Counted from the stretch's first letter, positions 7,766 through 16,919 are shown. The stretch is DNA of 64,000 nt from Lysobacteraceae bacterium P (GCA_005503055.1 SCOX01000004.1:186001-250000); one strand, 5' to 3'. Notes: generated by a model from the sequence alone, not told the origin. Numbers and translations are program-made.

Positions 7766-8800
7766 TCATGCGGTTCGCAGCTCGCGAAGCCAGCCGAGCA
7801 TGCCGCTGGTCTCGCTGAAGAACAGTGCCTTGGACAGTCGGCCGGACGGCGCGCGGAAGCGGTTCTCGTGCACGTTGAAGCGCAGCAGGCGGAACGGATC
7901 CGCGCCGGGACGGTTGACGCCTTCGATGGACGTGGTGGCGGTGACGAAGCCGGCGTCGCGCACCAGGCGTACGTCGCGCTCGCCGAAATCTTCGCGACCG
8001 CCATTGGGATAGGCGAAATGGCGCGGCGCGGAACCGAGCGCGGCGACGATGCTCGCGTGCGACAGGCCGATCTCCTCGCTCGCGGCCGCATCGTCCAGGC
8101 GGCTGAGGATCGCGTGGCTGCACGTGTGGCCGCCGATCTCGATGCCGCGATCGGCCAGGCGGCGCACGTCGCTCCATTCGAGCATCTCGCGATCCTCGTG
8201 CGGCAACGGACGCGGGCGGGCCTGTTCGCAGACGTGGTCGACCCAGGCTTCCAGCTCCGCCGGTTCCAGCAGTTTCAGGCGCGGCGGCAGCAGTTCGTAG
8301 AGACGATGGCGATCGTCGGCCAGCGACAGGTCGAAATGGCCCAGCCCGAGCCCGCCGAGGTCGAGTTGTTCGCGACTGCGCGACTCCACCGCGTGCACGA
8401 GGCGGTAGGCCCAGATCGGCTCGCCGCCGATATGACCGGTAGCGACGTAGACCACCGCCGGCACCGGACCGAGGTTGGCATCGATGAGCCCGAGATTGTC
8501 GCGATAACCGTCGTCGAAAGTGAGTGCGTAATGCACGCGCTGCACGCGTTCGGGCAGCAGCGCCTGCAGGCCGTCGTCCAGCCCGACCAGCGCGCTGCGC
8601 GCACGCAGCCACGTCACCAGTTGCCGCAACTGGCCGCGCGATACGCTGAGCGGGTACGGATCGTGGTCCTCGCGCAGGCGGTGCAGCATCAGGATCACCA
8701 GTCCCGAACCGCTCAGGCGCCGGTAAAGGCCGTCCAGCCCGCTGTAGTGGCTGCACAGGGCAAGCGTGTAGCGCAGCCAGGCGTGCAGTGCGGTGCTCAT
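7766..8800 (-). CDS. NodB-homology polysaccharide deacetylase (long form)
   Basis: 344 residues from the ATG at 8800, overlapping the upstream polymerase stop by four bases. It has LVILMLHRLRED, LTFDDGYRDN (metal Asp pair), an insert of about 70 residues, then the histidine motif EIGGHTCSHAIL and a motif-3 equivalent HFAYPNGGREDFGE. The N-terminus is mildly hydrophobic without a clear signal peptide. It resembles deacetylases that accompany EpsH-type loci. Only 10 bases separate it from the short deacetylase. The two are not close copies, so they probably act on different acetyl groups or steps. Confidence 0.85.
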   Translation of the reverse strand: MSTALHAWLRYTLALCSHYSGLDGLYRRLSGSGLVILMLHRLREDHDPYPLSVSRGQLRQLVTWLRARSALVGLDDGLQALLPERVQRVHYALTFDDGYRDNLGLIDANLGPVPAVVYVATGHIGGEPIWAYRLVHAVESRSREQLDLGGLGLGHFDLSLADDRHRLYELLPPRLKLLEPAELEAWVDHVCEQARPRPLPHEDREMLEWSDVRRLADRGIEIGGHTCSHAILSRLDDAAASEEIGLSHASIVAALGSAPRHFAYPNGGREDFGERDVRLVRDAGFVTATTSIEGVNRPGADPFRLLRFNVHENRFRAPSGRLSKALFFSETSGMLGWLRELRTA

Positions 8801-10089
8801 CGTGCGGGATCCTCCGGCGGCAGGTGGCGTGCCTTCATGACCAGGGCCACGTAGGCCCAGAAGTAGGCGACTACCGGGTAATACGTGAAACGGTCGCCGA
8901 ACAGGTTGCTGATGATCAGCGACACCCACGCGCCCATGAGTCCGAGCGCGAGGGCGTATCGCCAGGTGCCGGTTTTCGATTGGGCCGCCTCGCGCATCGC
9001 GGTGCGCAGCACCGCCAGGAGGATGCCCAGCAGCACCACGGCGCCGAGCACGCCGCCCTCGCTCAATTGGCGGATGTACAGATTGTGGGTATCGCGACCG
9101 TAGGGGTTGATCTCGCGGTGGTGGAAGGTGTGGTAGCCCGTGCCAACGACCGGATTGCGCAGGAAGTTCGACCAGGCGATCTTCCAGTACTCGATGCGAA
9201 GTTCCGTGCTCTCGTCGCGCTTGCCTTCTTCCACCGTGGTGCTGTCGAAGCGCTCGATTACCGACTTGGGCAGCACCGCCGGCAGCACCACCACCGCCAG
9301 GCACAACGGCAGGATCAGCTTCAAGCGCCCGCGCCAGACCATGATGACCACCACCATGCCCATGATCAGGCTGATGTAGGCCGTGCGCGAATACGCATAG
9401 AGCACGCCGACGATCATGCAGCCGATGCCGCCCAGCAGCAGAAGCTTCCATTTGCGCGAGAGCCGACACGCCAACAGCAGCGCGAACAGGACCACGGCGA
9501 CGGTCACGCAGAAGGCCGCGAACTCGTTGGCGCCCAGCAGCGCGAACGTGCCGCTGATGCGCAGGTCGTCGGTGTAATGCTGGCTGGCCACGCTGACGTG
9601 CTGGTTCCACACCACCTTGGCGATGTACGGCAGCGGCAGCAGGGTCGCCAGCACGACCAGGCGAACGCCGTTCCAGTCGCGCACGCTCATTTGCACGACG
9701 TAGACCACGAACAGGCCGACCAGGTGGTCCTTGAGCTGGTTGAAGTGGTTGGTCGGATCGTCGACGAAGTGGAAGCCGACCAGCATCGACAGCACCATGT
9801 AACCGGCGTAGGCGGCCGTCCATGCATTGACCGGTTCGTTCGGCGCGAGCTTGCCGCCCTGTGCCATCGCGACGAACAGCGATACCAGGAACATCACGTT
9901 GAGGAAGTTGAACCCGCCGCCGATGTTGGGCAGGTAGCCGGCGGTGATGTTCTGCAACGGAAGCAGGATCAGGAACAGGTACAAGGCCCAGTTGCGCGGA
10001 GCACGCGTAATCGCCGGGCGCACGACGGTGGCGCCCGACTGCGTCGCGCCGGGCAGCGCAGGCGTGCGGGTCCGCGTCGCGGCAGGCAT
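8797..10089 (-). CDS. O-antigen polymerase/ligase family protein (Wzy-like)
   Basis: About 430 residues from the ATG at 10089 (MPAATRTRTPALPG). It has at least ten hydrophobic helices and a large periplasmic loop between about residues 290 and 370 containing ELRIEYWKIAWSNFLRNPVVG and the TGYHTFHHREINPYGRDTHN region. That loop is the signature of the Wzy/WaaL (PF04932) superfamily. It should polymerise or ligate lipid-linked repeat units in the periplasm. An alternative ATG at 10158 would overlap the upstream glycosyltransferase by 20 bases. The still longer frame to 10344 lies inside that gene and is rejected. Confidence 0.85.
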   Translation of the reverse strand: MPAATRTRTPALPGATQSGATVVRPAITRAPRNWALYLFLILLPLQNITAGYLPNIGGGFNFLNVMFLVSLFVAMAQGGKLAPNEPVNAWTAAYAGYMVLSMLVGFHFVDDPTNHFNQLKDHLVGLFVVYVVQMSVRDWNGVRLVVLATLLPLPYIAKVVWNQHVSVASQHYTDDLRISGTFALLGANEFAAFCVTVAVVLFALLLACRLSRKWKLLLLGGIGCMIVGVLYAYSRTAYISLIMGMVVVIMVWRGRLKLILPLCLAVVVLPAVLPKSVIERFDSTTVEEGKRDESTELRIEYWKIAWSNFLRNPVVGTGYHTFHHREINPYGRDTHNLYIRQLSEGGVLGAVVLLGILLAVLRTAMREAAQSKTGTWRYALALGLMGAWVSLIISNLFGDRFTYYPVVAYFWAYVALVMKARHLPPEDPAR

Positions 10090-10138
10090 CGCACCGCGCA
10101 GCGCCCGCGCCGCGAGCGGGAATCGCGACCCGCCCGGT

Positions 10139-11308
10139 TCAGGATGCGCGCCGCGCATGGCCCTTCTCCAGCAGCGAACGGTAGAGATCGAGGTAGTCGC
10201 GCGCCATCGCCTGCGCGCCATGCCGCTCACGCACGTGCTCGCGCGCGCGGGTGTCGCGCAGGCCCGACACCAATGCTGCCTCGTCGAGCGCGGCTTCGAG
10301 CGCGTCCGCATCGCCCGGCGGGACGAGTCGGCCGTGACCGGCATGCGCGAGCAGGCGCGGGACGTCGCCGACGGCGCTGGCGATCACCGGCACTTCGCAG
10401 GCCATCGCTTCGAGCACCACCAGCGGCATGCCTTCGGTCAGCGAGGGCAGCACCACGTGGTCGGTCAGGCTGTAGATCGCGGGCATGTCGTGGCGCACCC
10501 CGAGGAAGTGCACGCGCGCGCCCAGCGACAGTCGCTGCGCCAAGGCATGCAGCTCTTCGCGCTGCGGGCCGTCGCCGACCAGCAACAGCACGACGTCGGG
10601 GTGACGGATCGCCACCGGTGCGAACGCGCGCAGCAGCATCGCCAGGTTCTTCTCGCTCGACATCCGCGCGACCGCGGAGAACACGTGCGCGGTCGGTGCC
10701 AGGTGCAACTCCGCGCGCAGCGCCAAGGCGGCGCGGTCATCGCGCTGCGGGCAGTCGATGCCGTTGTCGACGTGGCGAATGATCGAGCGCGGAACGCCTG
10801 CGCGGACGAGTCGTTCGATCTGTTCGCCCGCCACGACCGCCAGTGCGTCGAAGCGGCGCAGCAAGGCCAGTTCGAGCCGCGTGTACAGGCGCAGTGAGGT
10901 CGAGCTCTCGACCCAGCCGTGCAGCGTGGCGACCAGCGGCGCGGGCCTTCCGAGGAGGACTTCGCGACGGGTGGCGAGCCAGGCGTAGAAGGCGCTTTTG
11001 TAATCGTGGACGTGCACGATCGGCGGCGTGCCGTCGCGATCGCGCGCGGCGTTGACCTGTGCAGTCAGTGCGCCGACCGTCGCCGGATCCACGCGCCCGC
11101 GACAGGGCAGCAGTACGGCATCCTGGCCGGTGGCCGAGGCGGTGTCGTGCAGTGCCTGCTCGTCCATGCGGTAGTTGTTGATGCTGAGCAGGCGCGCGCG
11201 CGAGCCTTCGCGCGCGAGCGCCCGGTTCAGCGCGAGCACGACGCGGTCGGCGCCATACAGTCCGGCGCTGGAACGTAGCTGCAGGGCGGCGGGGCGCGAC
11301 TGGCTCAT
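10139..11308 (-). CDS. Glycosyltransferase family 4
   Basis: 389 residues. The acceptor domain begins LQLRSSAGLYGADRVVLALN. The middle holds VVAGEQIERLVRAGVPRSII and DNGIDCPQRD. The donor domain has FSAVARMSSEKNLAMLLRAF, VLLLVGDGPQREEL, FLGVRHDMPAIYSL and the GT4 E-x7-E site LTEGMPLVVLEAMACEVPVI. It acts at the cytoplasmic membrane in repeat-unit synthesis. It starts 7 bases after the neighbouring glycosyltransferase stops, so the two are likely to be co-translated. Confidence 0.88.
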   Translation of the reverse strand: MSQSRPAALQLRSSAGLYGADRVVLALNRALAREGSRARLLSINNYRMDEQALHDTASATGQDAVLLPCRGRVDPATVGALTAQVNAARDRDGTPPIVHVHDYKSAFYAWLATRREVLLGRPAPLVATLHGWVESSTSLRLYTRLELALLRRFDALAVVAGEQIERLVRAGVPRSIIRHVDNGIDCPQRDDRAALALRAELHLAPTAHVFSAVARMSSEKNLAMLLRAFAPVAIRHPDVVLLLVGDGPQREELHALAQRLSLGARVHFLGVRHDMPAIYSLTDHVVLPSLTEGMPLVVLEAMACEVPVIASAVGDVPRLLAHAGHGRLVPPGDADALEAALDEAALVSGLRDTRAREHVRERHGAQAMARDYLDLYRSLLEKGHARRAS

Positions 11309-11315
11309 GGCGTCC

Positions 11316-12536
11316 TCACGCGCGACCCAGCAGTCGCCGGTACAGCTGGTCGAAGGCGAGCACCATCGCGTCGAGCGAGAACTCGCGTTCGATGCGCGCG
11401 CGCGCGGCCTGGCCCATGCGGCGGCGCGCGTGCGGCGATTGCGCGAGCCATTGCAGCGCCGCCCCGAGCGAAATCGGATCCAGCGGCGGAACCAGCAGGC
11501 CGGTCTGTTCGTGCTGCACGAGGTGCAGGTTGCCTCCGACGGCCGTGGCGACGACCGGCAGGCCGCACGCCATCGCTTCCAGGATCGCGTTGGACATGCC
11601 CTCGCTGGAAGAGCACAGCACGAGTGCGTCCATCGCCGGGAGCAGGTCGTCGACGTCGTCGCGGAAGCTGAGCAGCTTCACCTCCTCGCCCAGTCCCAGC
11701 GCTGCGATCTTCGCCTGCACCTGGGGCAGGTCCGGGCCGTCGCCCACCAGCAACAACCGCGCCTGCGGCGACGTGCGCCGCACATGGGCGAAGGCGTCGA
11801 GCAGATCGACGTGGCGCTTGACCGCCGTCATCCGCGCGACGCAACCGAAGACGATCGCGTCGGCATCCAACCCGAGCGAGGCGCGGGCATCGAGCCGGCG
11901 CTGCAGCGGTGCGGGCGCATAGCGGTGCGTGTCCACGCCGTTGGGAATCCAGGTCATGCGCAGCGGGTCGAGGCGTTCGCGCTGCGCCAGACCCGAAAGG
12001 ATCTGCCGCGCGGGGGCGACCACCGTGTCGTAGCGCGGATTCAGCCAGCGGAAAAGGTGCTGCAACTTCGGGCTCTTCTTGAAGCCCATGTCGCGACGGT
12101 TGGAGATGTACACGGTGTCCGGCAGGCGCGGCAGCAGCGCGTTGAGGACATCGGCCTTCTCGTGCTGCGACTGCACCACGTCGAAGCGTTCGCGCTGCAG
12201 CATCGCGCCGAGCGCGCGCCACGCATGGAAGCCGCTGCGGTCGTACACCGCATGCACCGGCAGCGAAAGCATGCGCAGGTTCGGTTGCGCCAGCAGATGG
12301 TGACCGTGGTTGCCCGGCATCTTCTGCTCGTGCAGCTGCACCAGCGTGATGCGATACGAATCCGCAGGCAGCCGCGTGGCGAGGTTCTGCAGGAAGCGTT
12401 CGCTGCCGCCCGGCGCGAGCACGGGCGTGTCGGTGATGAGCAGCAGGCGGATGCGCTTGTCGCCCGCGTGAACGCGGGCCGCAGCCGCTTGCTCAACGGG
12501 TATAGCGAACGCTGAGGATGGCGGCATTCTCGTCAT
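11316..12536 (-). CDS. Glycosyltransferase family 4
   Basis: 406 residues from the ATG at 12536; a second ATG at 12527 is equally possible. The sequence has LLLITDTPVLAPGGSERFLQ (GT4 N-terminal loop) and DVVQSQHEKADVLNALLPRL. These are followed by WIPNGVDTHRYAP, GCVARMTAVKRHVDLLDAF, LLVGDGPDLPQVQ and SSSEGMSNAILEAMACGLPV. The coding region overlaps the end of the outer-membrane barrel gene by 35-44 bases, longer than most overlaps in this operon. The sugar transferred is not predictable from sequence. Confidence 0.88.
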   Translation of the reverse strand: MTRMPPSSAFAIPVEQAAAARVHAGDKRIRLLLITDTPVLAPGGSERFLQNLATRLPADSYRITLVQLHEQKMPGNHGHHLLAQPNLRMLSLPVHAVYDRSGFHAWRALGAMLQRERFDVVQSQHEKADVLNALLPRLPDTVYISNRRDMGFKKSPKLQHLFRWLNPRYDTVVAPARQILSGLAQRERLDPLRMTWIPNGVDTHRYAPAPLQRRLDARASLGLDADAIVFGCVARMTAVKRHVDLLDAFAHVRRTSPQARLLLVGDGPDLPQVQAKIAALGLGEEVKLLSFRDDVDDLLPAMDALVLCSSSEGMSNAILEAMACGLPVVATAVGGNLHLVQHEQTGLLVPPLDPISLGAALQWLAQSPHARRRMGQAARARIEREFSLDAMVLAFDQLYRRLLGRA

Positions 12537-13848
12537 AGCTCGCTTCGGGAGTATTGGAGTCGCGTTCCTGGTGGCGCAGGTCGAAACCCATGCTCCAGTG
12601 TCGGGTGAAGATCTTCAGGATGCCGACGTAGACGGAGAAGTCGTCATCGTCGCGGTCGAAGCTGTCGAACGTGCGGTAGCCGGCGGAAACAGAACCGGTG
12701 AGGAACAGCGACGGCTGGATCGCCCAGCTCATGCCGATGCCGATGCCGTAACTGCCTTCGCTCTCGGCGGTCGGGTCGACGTAGTCGTTGTCTTCGTAAT
12801 ACGGACGCACGGAGGCATTGAAACGCTCGCCGTCGTAGCGATAGCCGATGTCGATGCGGCGCTGGCGGTACAGGTCCGGGCCGATGGTCACGGAGCCCGG
12901 ATCGGAGCTGGGCGCGCCGCCGACCGGCGTCAGCGGGTCGGCGCCGGTGCCGGTCGTGGTGTCGGTCATCAGCTCCTGCGCCGCATCGGAGAACTGGTAG
13001 TAGACGCCCATGTCGAGCGTGCTGCGCGGGGTCGCCCGCCACGTCAGGACGGTGCGGAACAGCGGTGCGTCGTCCTTGGTGTTGTAGTCGGTCAGTTCGA
13101 CCCACGAATAGCCGGCGCGCACTTCCAGATTGATGTTGGCCAGGTCGCGGTTCCAGGTCGCATACGCGTCCAGGCGCTGGTAATCCGCGCCCAGCGTGTC
13201 GAGGCTGACCTGGTCGTACTTGACCTGGCTGCCTTCCACGGTCGCGGCGATGCGCGTGGTGGGGCTGGGCTCCTGCCACAGGGTGAAGGCCGCGTTGTAG
13301 CGGTCGCCGTTGAAGTCGTCGGTCTCTTCGGCCCAGTAGTTGTTGTAGCGCAGGTCCATGCGTACCCGCGTGGCGGCGCCGGGGCGCAGGTTGAACTGCG
13401 CGCCGGCCACGAAGATGTTCACCTGCTGCTGGTTGTTGGGCGCGTCGGCGGCGAGCACGTCGATCGGCTCGTAGTTCGCGTAGTCCTCGAGGATCAGCTT
13501 GAGCCGGTCCTGCCAAGTGTTCCAGTTGAACGTGCCGACCGCCGTGGCGCGCACGTCGTCGTCGAACAGGTCGCCGGTGTAGTACAGGTACTCCAGCCCG
13601 CCGCGCGCGGTCAGCGTGGTGTCGCGGCCGGTCTGGGTGAGGTCGAAGTCGATGTCGGTGGCAAGCGTGCTCTCTTCCTGCGGGTTGGTCTGGGTCAGCG
13701 CGATGTTGTCGCTGTGCTCGACCCGGCCGCCGATCGAATAATTGATCTGCGCCGCCTGCGCTCCCACCGGGAGCGTGGCCAGCAGGGCGATGCAGAGCGC
13801 GGATCGCCGGGACGGACCGGCGACCGTTCGTAGTCTTGCGCTGGCCAT
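12493..13848 (-). CDS. Outer-membrane beta-barrel protein of exopolysaccharide export (EpsL-like)
   Basis: 451 residues with a signal peptide of about 32 residues (ALLATLPVGAQA). The mature part is a run of alternating amphipathic strands rich in Tyr, Trp, Asp and Arg, and ends in an aromatic-terminated strand (ILSVRYTR), as expected of a barrel protein. The N-terminal phrase YSIGGRVEHSDNIALTQTNP is characteristic of the putative porin family (BBP2/EpsL type) encoded in exopolysaccharide operons. It probably helps the polymer cross or assemble at the outer membrane. It lies between the ATPase and the glycosyltransferases. Confidence 0.8.
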   Translation of the reverse strand: MASARLRTVAGPSRRSALCIALLATLPVGAQAAQINYSIGGRVEHSDNIALTQTNPQEESTLATDIDFDLTQTGRDTTLTARGGLEYLYYTGDLFDDDVRATAVGTFNWNTWQDRLKLILEDYANYEPIDVLAADAPNNQQQVNIFVAGAQFNLRPGAATRVRMDLRYNNYWAEETDDFNGDRYNAAFTLWQEPSPTTRIAATVEGSQVKYDQVSLDTLGADYQRLDAYATWNRDLANINLEVRAGYSWVELTDYNTKDDAPLFRTVLTWRATPRSTLDMGVYYQFSDAAQELMTDTTTGTGADPLTPVGGAPSSDPGSVTIGPDLYRQRRIDIGYRYDGERFNASVRPYYEDNDYVDPTAESEGSYGIGIGMSWAIQPSLFLTGSVSAGYRTFDSFDRDDDDFSVYVGILKIFTRHWSMGFDLRHQERDSNTPEASYDENAAILSVRYTR

Positions 13849-13870
13849 TGATCTCCCCTTCCTGACGGGC

Positions 13871-14650
13871 TCAAACGCCTTCGTTGAACACGACGCCGGC
13901 GAATTTGCCCGGATCGAAATTCGCCGCCGCCTGCGCGATCGACGACGCGGTATCGCGCCCGTAACCGGCGACGAGGATCACCACGTCGGCGATATCGGCC
14001 AGGATCCGGGCGTCGGGCGTGCCCCGCACGGGCGGACCGTCCATGAAGACGTAGCAGTTCGGATGGCGGCTGCGGATCGAATCCAGCAGCAGGCGCATGC
14101 GCACGGAGGAGAAGTACTCCGCGCCGATCTCGCGCGAGGTGCCCGCCGGAATCAGCCGCAAGCCGGTCACGCCGGTCTCGTAGATGACATCGCCGAGGTC
14201 GCCTTCGGGATCCTCCAGATACTCGACCAGGCCGCCGTTGGGCGCCTCCACCCGCATGGTGCGCGCCTGCGTGGGATGGCGGAGGTCGCAGTCGACGAGC
14301 AGCGCGCTCTTGGTTTCGTCGAAGGCCATCGCGGTGGCGAGGTTGCGCGCGACGAAACTGCCGCCGCTGCCGGCGCTGACCGGCGCCACCAGCGCAACGA
14401 AGCTGCCTTCGGTCGCCGAGAGCAGACGTGTGCGCAGTTCGCGGAAGGCGTCGACTTCCGGTCGCGACACACCGCCGCGGTGGATGATCGCGCGCTCTTC
14501 CAGTTGCGTCGGCGTCAGCGCAGGAACGCCGGCAGCACGCGAGATGGTGGGGCGCAGGTCGGGTTCGTGGTTGTCGGCGCTGGCGTCGTCGTGTGCAGGT
14601 GCGGACGCGTCGATGGTTTCCGGAGCAAGTTCGGGATGGGCGGCGCTCAT
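13871..14650 (-). CDS. CpsD/CapB-like exopolysaccharide ATPase with a degenerate P-loop
   Basis: 259 residues. After an acidic Ala/Pro-rich tail (about 1-45) comes a MinD/BY-kinase fold with VDAFRELRTRLL, the Walker A' strand ALLVDCDLRHPTQA (about 117-130), a YVFMDGPPV Walker B-like segment and ADVVILVAGYGRDT. The Walker A position reads SAGSGGSF (about 92-99): the invariant P-loop Lys is Gly. There is no C-terminal tyrosine cluster. Active bacterial tyrosine kinases need both, so this is probably a non-catalytic regulatory partner of the Wzz-like protein, with which it overlaps by four bases. Confidence 0.75.
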   Translation of the reverse strand: MSAAHPELAPETIDASAPAHDDASADNHEPDLRPTISRAAGVPALTPTQLEERAIIHRGGVSRPEVDAFRELRTRLLSATEGSFVALVAPVSAGSGGSFVARNLATAMAFDETKSALLVDCDLRHPTQARTMRVEAPNGGLVEYLEDPEGDLGDVIYETGVTGLRLIPAGTSREIGAEYFSSVRMRLLLDSIRSRHPNCYVFMDGPPVRGTPDARILADIADVVILVAGYGRDTASSIAQAAANFDPGKFAGVVFNEGV

Positions 14651-16260
14651 TGCAGGTTCACCATTTTCAGGGCGAGGACTAGGCCGTACACGAGCGGCAC
14701 CACCAGGAAGATCATCGCGGCGACCACGAAGCGCCGCGCCGCCACACGGCGCGAAGGCGCGGTCTGATAGCGCGGCACGCTGCCCAGGACCGGAAGCGCG
14801 GCCGCGGTTTCGATCTGGTAGGGCGAGCGCACGCGCGGGTCGAGACGCACGAAGCCGAACAGCAGTAGAAGCGGTGCCAGTGCAGCGGCGCCGAGGCCGG
14901 CGCTGGCGACGTGGACCAGGCGCAGGCCGACGCCGCGCAGCGGGAAGCTTGCCGGCTCCTGCACGCGGAAGCTCAGGCCGCGCTGCTCGGAGTCCAGGCT
15001 CATCGACACGCGTGCGTTCTCGCGGCGCTTGAGCAGATCCTGGTAGAGGTCGCGGTTGACTTCATAGTCGCGCGACAGTTCCGCCAGCGTGCTTTCCGAT
15101 GCGGCGATGTGGCGGCTGCGCGCCAGTTCCTGCTCGAGCAGTGCCTGGCTGGTGTTGATGCGCGAGGACACGGCGGCGGCCTGGCGACGGTTTTCGGACA
15201 GCTTGCTCTTCAGCTCGCCGTACAGCGGATTGAATCCGGCGACGCCGCCCAGCGCGGTGCCGTTGTTCGCCACATCCTGTCCCGACGGGTTGCCCGGGCC
15301 AGCGGCCTTGCGCGCGACCACGCGAGCCTCCTCGCTGCGGACTTCTTCCTCGAGGTCGCGGATCTGGTGCTGGATGCGCACCACGTCCGGATGCTGCTCG
15401 GTGAAGTTCATCATCAGCTTGTCGTGTTCGGCTTCCAGTTCGGCCATGCGCGCGAGCAGTTGGCCCGAGCGCGTCTGCACGACGTTGACTTCGTTCTCGC
15501 CGTTGAGCTGGCCCTGCAGCGCGTTGCCCTGCGATTCCAGGTCCATCAGTTCCATGCGCGAGGTGTCGGCCATGCGGCGCAGTTCACCGATGCGCGAGTT
15601 CACGTCGCCGTCGATGCCGGGGCGCGCGTCCGGATTGGACTTGCGGTAGGCCTCGAGCTTGGATTCGGCGTCGGTGAGCTTCTTGTGGTACGCGCGCACC
15701 TGAGAATCGATGAAGTCGTAGGCGTCGCGGCTTTCGTTTGCCTTCGTCGCCAGGCTTTCCTTGATGATCAGCTCGGCGAAGCGCTGGGTGACGTCGTGCG
15801 CGCGCGCCGGGTCGGTGTCGGTGTAGGACACGCGGATCAGGTTGTCGCGCGGATTGGAGATGATCGTGCGGCCGGTGATCAGTTCGATGAGCTGGTCCTG
15901 TTGCAGCGGCGTGGGGTTCTTGGCCATCCAGCCGCCGGTCTTGAGGATCTCGAGCATCGTCTTGCGACTGAAGGCGACTTCGCGGGTGATCGCGGCGCGG
16001 CTGACCACGCTGGTCGGCACGGCGCGGCCTTCCATCAGCGGCTTGATGATGTTGCTTTCCTCGACCAGGATCGTCGTCTGCGAGTTGTACTTCTTCGGCA
16101 GCAGCATGCCGAACGCCAGCGCGCCGAGCGCGATCAGGGTGAACACCGTGGCCAGGATGACCGGGCGGCGGCGCCACTCTTCGAACGCCACCGGCACCAT
16201 CGCCGCGATCGCGGACGGGCGCGTCTCCGGGACCGTCATTTCCATCGACGCGCCGCTCAC
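14647..16260 (-). CDS. Wzz/GumC-like polysaccharide chain-length determinant
   Basis: 537 residues from a GTG at 16260 overlapping the export lipoprotein stop (an ATG at 16245 is an alternative). One membrane helix lies at about 36-56 and another near the C-terminus at about 510-530. Between them is a periplasmic Wzz domain (PKKYNSQTTILVEESNIIKP) and long coiled coils (about 195-245, 265-320 and 365-430). A Pro-rich turn (QEPASFPLRGVGLRLVHV) precedes the second helix. The layout matches chain-length proteins of exosortase-type exopolysaccharide loci. It sets polymer length and contacts the Wza-like channel and the cytoplasmic ATPase. It lacks a fused kinase domain; the separate next gene supplies a kinase-like one. 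Confidence 0.88.
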   Translation of the reverse strand: MSGASMEMTVPETRPSAIAAMVPVAFEEWRRRPVILATVFTLIALGALAFGMLLPKKYNSQTTILVEESNIIKPLMEGRAVPTSVVSRAAITREVAFSRKTMLEILKTGGWMAKNPTPLQQDQLIELITGRTIISNPRDNLIRVSYTDTDPARAHDVTQRFAELIIKESLATKANESRDAYDFIDSQVRAYHKKLTDAESKLEAYRKSNPDARPGIDGDVNSRIGELRRMADTSRMELMDLESQGNALQGQLNGENEVNVVQTRSGQLLARMAELEAEHDKLMMNFTEQHPDVVRIQHQIRDLEEEVRSEEARVVARKAAGPGNPSGQDVANNGTALGGVAGFNPLYGELKSKLSENRRQAAAVSSRINTSQALLEQELARSRHIAASESTLAELSRDYEVNRDLYQDLLKRRENARVSMSLDSEQRGLSFRVQEPASFPLRGVGLRLVHVASAGLGAAALAPLLLLFGFVRLDPRVRSPYQIETAAALPVLGSVPRYQTAPSRRVAARRFVVAAMIFLVVPLVYGLVLALKMVNLQ

Positions 16261-16877
16261 AGCGTGCGCTCCGGCACGGTGATGACGTCGCCCGGCGCGA
16301 CCTTGAAGTTGGTCGTCAGGTCGCCGTCTTCGAGGATGTGGTCGAGCCGCACCGCATAGCTGCGCGTGCTCTCGCCGGTCTTGCGGTACAGGTCGGACTT
16401 GGCGGGCGCGGCGAATTCGGTGACGCCGCCTGCGGCGAGCACGGCGTCGAGCACCGTCATGCCTTGGCGGAAGGGAATGGAGATCGGCTGGCGCACCGCG
16501 CCGGTGACGCGCACGCGCGAGAGGTATTCGTGGCTGCGCAGGTCGGTGAGGATCACCGCGACCTGCGGGTCACGCACGAAGACCGCCAGGCGTTCCTGGA
16601 TTTCCTTGGCGACGTCGTTGGGCGTGCGGCCACCTGCGGAAACGTCGCCGACGAGCGGAACGGAGATCTTGCCGTCCGGACGAACCGGCACCGTGATGCC
16701 CAGTTCCGGATTGCGCCACACCGACACCTGAACGATGTCGTCGATGCCGATCTGGTAGGCGTCGACCAGGTTTTCCGATTCCGCCGGTGGCGGCGTGTTG
16801 GCCGAGCCTCCCGAGGAGGCGCAGGCGGAGACGAACAGCATCAAGGCGATGACAGGTACGAGATGGAACAGGCGCAT
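16257..16877 (-). CDS. Wza-like polysaccharide export lipoprotein (poly-export plus SLBB)
   Basis: 206 residues. A lipoprotein signal peptide ends in the lipobox VSACASS (Cys about 19). The Poly_export domain follows, with YQIGIDDIVQVSVWRNPELG, PVRPDGKISVPLVGDVSAGG and the region to VILTDLRSHEYLS. An SLBB domain (VRVTGAVRQPISIPFRQGMT, then VLDAVLAAGGVTEF) follows, ending in VAPGDVITVPER. At 206 residues it is shorter than Wza (about 380) and matches the single-SLBB exporters of EpsH/XrtA loci. It is the first gene of the operon. An AGGGGG ribosome binding site lies about 11 bases upstream of the ATG. Confidence 0.88.
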   Translation of the reverse strand: MRLFHLVPVIALMLFVSACASSGGSANTPPPAESENLVDAYQIGIDDIVQVSVWRNPELGITVPVRPDGKISVPLVGDVSAGGRTPNDVAKEIQERLAVFVRDPQVAVILTDLRSHEYLSRVRVTGAVRQPISIPFRQGMTVLDAVLAAGGVTEFAAPAKSDLYRKTGESTRSYAVRLDHILEDGDLTTNFKVAPGDVITVPERTL

Positions 16878-16919
16878 GACGGACAACCCCCTTGCATTCG
16901 TCCTGAGCGAACGGCGCGA

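Noticed and set aside
8797-10344. Longer Wzy-like start at 10344
   Set aside because: It lies deep inside the neighbouring glycosyltransferase gene and adds an Arg-rich leader with no membrane character.
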